NCBI GenBank assembly: GCA_041605955.1
Contig: JBFIXI010000049.1
Coordinates: 1-31,138, forward strand
Origin: JAHEJX01 sp041605955
GTDB taxonomy: Bacteria; Actinomycetota; Acidimicrobiia; Spongiisociales; UBA5794
Length of the DNA stretch: 31,138 nucleotides
Direction of reading: 5' to 3'
In this document: piece after piece, positions 31,013-31,138 of the stretch
How the letters are laid out: every line of letters starts with the position of its first letter
Position numbering within the stretch: the stretch's first letter is position 1
The notes under the pieces: model-generated
Seen by the model: only the letters and a program-made list of their open reading frames with translations
The model's database searches: none
Told to the model about the DNA's origin: nothing
Translations under genes and position numbers: made by a program

Positions 31013-31138
31013 GGCGCCCTGGAGGGCGCCCCCTCACCTCGGCGGCGCCCTGAGAGCGCCTGGAGGGACCTTCCCCCCTCCGGGGGGACCCACGCCCCCC
31101 TACCTCGGCGCCTTGGGGGGCGCCCCCTTACCTCGGCG
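31013..31138. repeat. GC-rich palindromic repeat tract running off the window end
   Basis: A 32-base unit at 31013-31044 recurs at 31107-31138 with three transitions. Each contains a GGCGCC...GGGCGCC hairpin and ends ACCTCGGCG, which also occurs at 31102-31110. Between them lie more hairpins: GGCGC/GCGCC (31044-31048/31056-31060) and CCCCCC-TCC-GGGGGG (31073-31087). No open frame is convincing. The tract continues beyond the window, so its full size is unknown. Confidence 0.7.

Noticed and set aside
1..31138. CRISPR array, IS element or prophage
   Set aside because: The only direct repeats are short coding or palindromic tandem units; no spacers, transposase, integrase or phage genes are seen.

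Overview
This GC-rich window looks like a chromosomal housekeeping segment from an actinomycete-type bacterium (Actinomycetota), possibly of the Acidimicrobiia kind. That placement is an inference from gene order (tig-clpP-clpX, valS-folC-ndk, mreBCD-mrdA-rodA, rne-rplU-rpmA-obgE-proB, nadD-LCP-like-rsfS), GTG/TTG starts, an F420-type luciferase-like oxidoreductase, and several starts that sit 6-7 bases after a TANNNT hexamer, as in leaderless transcripts. I see no phage, IS, integrase or CRISPR signal.

Layout. 1-300 holds tRNA-Arg(UCU) and tRNA-His(GUG). 312-3854 is a protein-folding and proteolysis block: trigger factor with an acidic repeat tail, ClpP and ClpX. 3890-4713 is a secreted RTX-type repeat protein broken by three frame changes. 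4723-5940 is a minus-strand metal-dependent amidohydrolase. 5941-6473 is a divergent control region with an unusual series of perfect hairpins ahead of valS. 6474-10853 is valS-folC-ndk. 11044-16647 is the rod-shape and elongasome operon mreB-mreC-mreD-mrdA-rodA. tdk follows with a probable leaderless start, then rne/rng with a long leader, then rplU-rpmA-obgE-proB. A convergent F420-type oxidoreductase separates proB from a divergent proA-like gene.

25225-28941 carries a MoxR AAA+ ATPase, a CoxE-like VWA protein, a receiver-only response regulator and a degenerate LytM/M23 protein. The last of these runs 224 bases out of frame into nadD. The window closes with nadD, an LCP/LytR_C-like membrane protein, rsfS, tRNA-Ala(GGC), a terminator hairpin and a GC-rich palindromic repeat tract that runs off the edge.

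Most genes serve the core growth machinery: translation (tRNAs, ValRS, L21, L27, ObgE, RsfS), RNA decay, proteostasis, lateral wall synthesis, and nucleotide, folate, NAD and proline supply. The most unusual points are the hairpin-rich valS leader, an apparent AUU start for rsfS, a GKID G4 motif in ObgE, the active-site-poor LytM protein overlapping nadD, and short tandem repeats that change protein tails or signal peptides.
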